A DNA stretch of 60,355 nucleotides, from positions 529,150 through 589,504 of the forward strand of contig PJRA01000555.1 of NCBI GenBank assembly GCA_016987375.1, written 5' to 3'. The notes beneath the pieces were generated by a model, which did no database searches, was not told where the DNA came from, and saw only the letters and a list, made by a program, of their open reading frames with translations. Source of the stretch: Brachionus koreanus (Eukaryota > Rotifera > Eurotatoria > Ploima > Brachionidae). Of this stretch, positions 57,031-60,355 are shown one piece after another (within the stretch, counting starts at the first letter, position 1; each line of letters opens with the position of its first letter). The translations under genes were made by a program, and so were the position numbers.

Positions 57031-58400
57031 ATAAGGTTTACGACAAAAAATAATTTAATCAAAATAATTTTGTTAGAAAATATTTTTAATTGTAAAAAAT
57101 TTCACTCATTTTTAAATGCTTTAAATGAAAAGGTATTTAAAAAAAATATATTTTTATTTAAGAAATTTCGTACTTTTATTCCTTTTTGATTAAATAAAAT
57201 TTAATAAACAAAATTATTATTTCTTTAAGTAAATTTGATTGCAATAATAAATTTAAATAAAACTGTTTTTTTTTAACCTTTTAGAAATCTTAATTCTTGA
57301 ATATTTTAGTTATAATAAAATATATTAAGCTCAGTTAGGAACAATTTAAAATCTGAAAAAACCTTATAAAATCCTTTAAATTAAATTTTTGGTAAATACG
57401 AAATTAATATTAAATTAAATGTAATTATTGATTTAGAAATTTTATTTATTGGAGCTAGGTGACATTATTTTTGACATTTGTCTTTTAAATTTGTTGTTGT
57501 ATTGCGTTTTGTTTTTGGTAAAATCAGCAATTTAAAGTCACTGAGTCATCATCAAGCAATATGCAATATTAACGATGATGCAATATTAACTTTTGACATT
57601 CAAGTGGCGATCATTAAATCATTGAATTGTTGTTTCTATAGTAACTTAAATTGACAGGCGTACTTGATTGGAAACTTGTAGCCGGTAAATCACTGCTTTC
57701 CAAATGCCGCTGTTACTATATTTAAATGAAAAAGAAAGAATTTTTGAATTTATTCATTATTTATATTGAGAAAAAATTTAAGTCGTTTTAATTTAATAAT
57801 TATAGTCAAACTTTAAATAATGAATTGAGCAGCAACATTAGAATGTTCTTGTTAATACTTTAAAAAAATTAAGTTTTTAAACTAAATAAGTATGTTAAAT
57901 TAATGTGATTAAGTAAGTTCCAGTTTGAAAGGTGTTCAGACTTTTTTTTATCAGATCCAGACACTTCCCAGCCTTCGCTTCTGTTAATTAGGGTTGCTTT
58001 TTAGTGTCTTGATGCTACTTAAGGACAACTTGGTCTGCTGTTTGGTTATCAAACATGTAAACACAAACATATGTAGCTGAACCAAATAGAAAGTTAAATT
58101 GTACATTTAAAGTGCTCAGTTGTTTTTTGTAATAAAAAAGCTTAATTAATCGACTCGAAAAAATAAATCATAACTTTTAAATTTCAAAACAGTTTGTAGT
58201 AATTATCTTTTTAATAAGAAATTAAGAAAAATTGCATTAATTATGAGAAAATTGTCTGTTTTTAATGAGATAATTTAAATAAAAAAATTTAATAAAAATT
58301 TAAATTTTGTATACATGATAAAAACAAAAAAAACGATTGAAAAGTAAATATCACCAAATCAAATTTAATTTATTTTAATAAAAAAATTTCATCTGAAAAT
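57031..58400. other. Intergenic DNA with a LINE scrap
   Basis: Mostly featureless AT-rich DNA. Near 57915-58015 the minus strand resembles the LINE C-terminal block of 53.1-53.4 kb. No gene recognised. Confidence 0.45.
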
Positions 58401-58440
58401 TTTATAAAGGTATTTTAACTAAAATTCTTCATTTTCAACT

Positions 58441-58530
58441 ATGGATAAAAAAACAGAAAGTTGTGATTATAGTGCAAATGAATCATTATTAGCTGATTTA
58501 GATTTATCTGTTGCTGAAGAACCAAACTAA
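58441..58530 (+). pseudogene. First-exon fragment of a DUSP12-related gene copy
   Basis: The 29-codon frame MDKKTESCDYSANESLLADL continues with DLSVAEEPN to a stop. Upstream 45 bases match those before 53656, and the ADLDLSVAEE end matches 55450. It therefore links the two other fragments as pieces of one gene family. Confidence 0.5.
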
Positions 58531-58711
58531 AAAACGATGAGATAAAAAAAATTACTTGTGAACAATGAAATTTTGATTTTTCATGGACAATTTTCCATGG
58601 AATTTATTTTTAATAAACAATTACTAAAATTTGGAGTGACCACAAAAGAAAAGATTTGAAGATACCTCAAATAAAGGTGTTTGGAATGTACGAGAGAGGC
58701 TCTCAGAATTT

Positions 58712-59207
58712 TTTATCTATATTGTTTTCGATCACTAATCTGTACATTAAAACAGCCTAGACTAGTAAATGTTGCTCATGACAAAAAATTATCGATTAAA
58801 TTCCACAACCCATTGCTTTATTTGCAATGTTTAAGCTATTCCTGGATAAATTTCAAAACCATATGAAGTCAAAACAAAGATCAAAGTCTGTCTCTTTTCT
58901 ATTTCTCCGACTGTTCTATTCTATCTCAAACAGTTGGAGAAATATTTTATTCTATGTTCTATTCTATCTCGATGAAAGTTGAACCTTTCCTATTTAAATA
59001 TTAAATGTAAAATAAAAGAGACAGACTTTGATCTTTGTTTTGACTTCATATGGTTTTGAAATTTATCCAGGAATAGCTTAAACATTGCAAAAAAAGCAAT
59101 GGGTTGTGGAATTTAATCGATAATTTTTTGTCATCAGCAACATTTACTAGTCTAGGCTGTTTTAATGCACAGATTAGTGATCGAAAACAATATAGAAAAT
59201 ATTTCAG
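58712..59207. repeat. Large inverted repeat made from SLC33A1 fragments, with a NOS piece in the loop
   Basis: Arms of about 190 bases (58715-58905 and 59013-59205) are inverted copies with few differences. They derive from the transporter's last exon (ATTCCTGGATAAATTTCAAAAC, AACATTTACTAGTCT-type segments) with internal deletions. The loop (58906-59012) contains TTTCTCCGACTGTTCTATTC and GAACCTTTCCTATTTAAA from the NOS exon 3 start, itself partly inverted again. 59208-59290 continues the transporter's final codons and 3' flank. Confidence 0.85.
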
Positions 59208-59314
59208 AAAAATTCAAAATTTTGCTAAATCTGATTGGGAATTTAAATTAGACTAATAAGAGCCATTTATTGTGATAAATGGAATTTAAGGAAATTAAAT
59301 TTTTTTTTTCAAAG

Positions 59315-59690
59315 TTCAGATTTATTTTTAGAATGAATTTTGTTTTATTTAAAATTTAAATTTTTTGAGCTTAAAAAGAATTGAAATTATGTCGAGTCAT
59401 TCAAATGACGTTAATATTAAGAATTGAAAATATGTTTTAAATTTTAATATTTATATATCAGTAAATATATTTATATACATAATTTCAATTCTTTGAAATT
59501 AAAAATTAAATTCTTCGAAAATATAAATTGCACAATATTTAAATGTGATAAAGTTTTTTGAATCATTCTTAAATACTTAATTAACAGTTCGAATGATCTT
59601 CAAATGACTCGACAAATTTTCAATTCTTATTTAAACAAAAAAATTTTAAATTTTATATAAAACAAAATGCATTCAAAAAATAAATCTGAA
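59315..59690. repeat. Head-to-head inverted NOS 5' ends
   Basis: Left arm (about 59324-59412) corresponds to the NOS start region in minus orientation, with the start codon altered. Right arm (about 59580-59690) is the same region in plus orientation, leading into the intact-looking exon 1 at 59667. About 170 AT-rich bases separate them. Confidence 0.75.
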
Positions 59691-60054
59691 AAGATTCCCT
59701 CAACCCTAAATATATTTAAGCCATTGGCCTCTCCAAAATCAACCCGCCAAGATCCTTTCTCACGAAATAGAGTAGAAACTGCTGGAAAATGTCCATTTAA
59801 CTTGAACAGTTTCAGTGATAATCGCAGTTTTACTGAAACTTTGCATAATCGATCTGATAAAGTGGATTAACTAAACTTTAAAAAAAAATAAATTTTTTCA
59901 TAAAATTATTTTAGGGCATCGGCTGTACTGAGAAAGTTTGCAAAGGTTCCATACTAAAGAGTCACACTATTAAAATCAGCCAACACAAAGATTTAGATGA
60001 AACAAAGAAAGAAAACATTGAATTTATGAATCTATATTATCAATCTATGAATCA
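59667..60054 (+). pseudogene. NOS 5' fragment, copy 3 (exons 1 and 2 only)
   Basis: Exon 1 59667-59861 and exon 2 59915-60054 have the same boundaries and phases as in copy 1 and no stop. The zinc-site CxxxxC motif (GIGCTEKVCKGS) is intact. Similarity to NOS intron 2 continues to about 60120 and then ends in unrelated sequence; exon 3 does not follow within the window. It is therefore a truncated inverted copy, unless exons resume far beyond the window edge. It lies 47 kb from copy 1 and on the opposite strand. Confidence 0.8.
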
Positions 60055-60120
60055 GTAATTATTTTTTAAAGTTAATTTTTATACAATTATGTATCTATAA
60101 AATTTTTGCTATTTCATGTA

Positions 60121-60355
60121 TAAAGAATTAAGAAAAACTTAATTAGGGGCTAGTTTACCTATTTAGTTGGACATTCCTCACAGTATTTAGGTTTTGTGAT
60201 ATTTAATACAATAGAACAGAACAAAAGGTTAAAAATTCTTGTAACTTTTCTTTTAGATGTCAAAAGCAAGTTCTGTAAATGCAACATGGTGCAACATTCA
60301 AAGTTGCACTATCATTAACAATCTGGTAAAACTGTGCAAATTTAGCATTATTTAA
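60121..60355. other. End of window
   Basis: 60262-60320 (GTTCTGTAAATGCAACATGG) resembles 12720-12745 in the NOS copy 1 flank. It may be an exon of an unnamed gene next to NOS, but too little is present to judge. Confidence 0.4.

Overview
The window is a very AT-rich animal (metazoan) nuclear segment with three assembly gaps (runs of N). Its genes are split by short GT-AG introns of mostly 40-60 nt. They are typical animal genes: a multicopper oxidase, nitric oxide synthase (NOS), the SLC33A1 acetyl-CoA transporter and JTB. They lie among LINE, Ty3/gypsy and DNA-transposon debris. A small invertebrate, possibly a rotifer such as Brachionus, is my best guess from base composition, intron size and transposase type; that guess is weakly supported. 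No bacterial operons, CRISPR arrays or rRNA/tRNA genes were seen.

Layout. 0.5-1.8 kb (+): last exon of a multicopper oxidase. 4.1-12.3 kb (-): a NOS gene that I could splice by hand into 13 exons and 1103 residues with no stop. 15.6-23.2 kb (-): a second, closely related NOS copy that is broken (nonsense, frameshift, lost exon 3, lost splice acceptor). A displaced piece of exon 3 and a piece of satellite sit just past its 3' end. 24.75-25.4 kb (-): JTB, cut at its 3' end by a gap. 25.7-32.4 kb: a 336/416-bp satellite array. 33.4-34.1 kb (+): a coiled-coil protein of unknown function. 34.2-37.5 kb: a recent, >99% identical copy of the SLC33A1 3' end plus flanking repeats. 38.755-46.773 kb: an 8-kb DNA transposon with ~130-bp terminal inverted repeats, inserted exactly between AAA and TTT without target duplication. 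47.7-50.3 kb (+): intact SLC33A1-like gene (540 residues spliced). 52-58 kb: LINE fragments, DUSP12-like fragments and a small membrane-protein gene. 58.7-60.1 kb: a mosaic of inverted SLC33A1 and NOS pieces.

The most striking object is the 8-kb transposon. Its empty target site is preserved in a paralogous repeat at 14.366 kb, so both ends can be placed to the base. The AAA/TTT insertion without duplication is the hallmark described for the Spy group. Besides a damaged DDE transposase with a SWIM zinc finger and a C-terminal cysteine-protease-like domain, it carries three multi-exon genes that splice cleanly into small membrane or secreted proteins (242, 195 and 131 residues) and a gene with two homeodomain-like segments. 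Such cargo is unusual for a cut-and-paste element.

The second theme is repeated local duplication. NOS occurs as one whole gene, one pseudogene and one inverted 5' fragment. SLC33A1 occurs as one whole gene, one truncated copy and one palindromic remnant. Satellite pieces lie at duplication junctions. All gene models are manual, made by eye without database searches.
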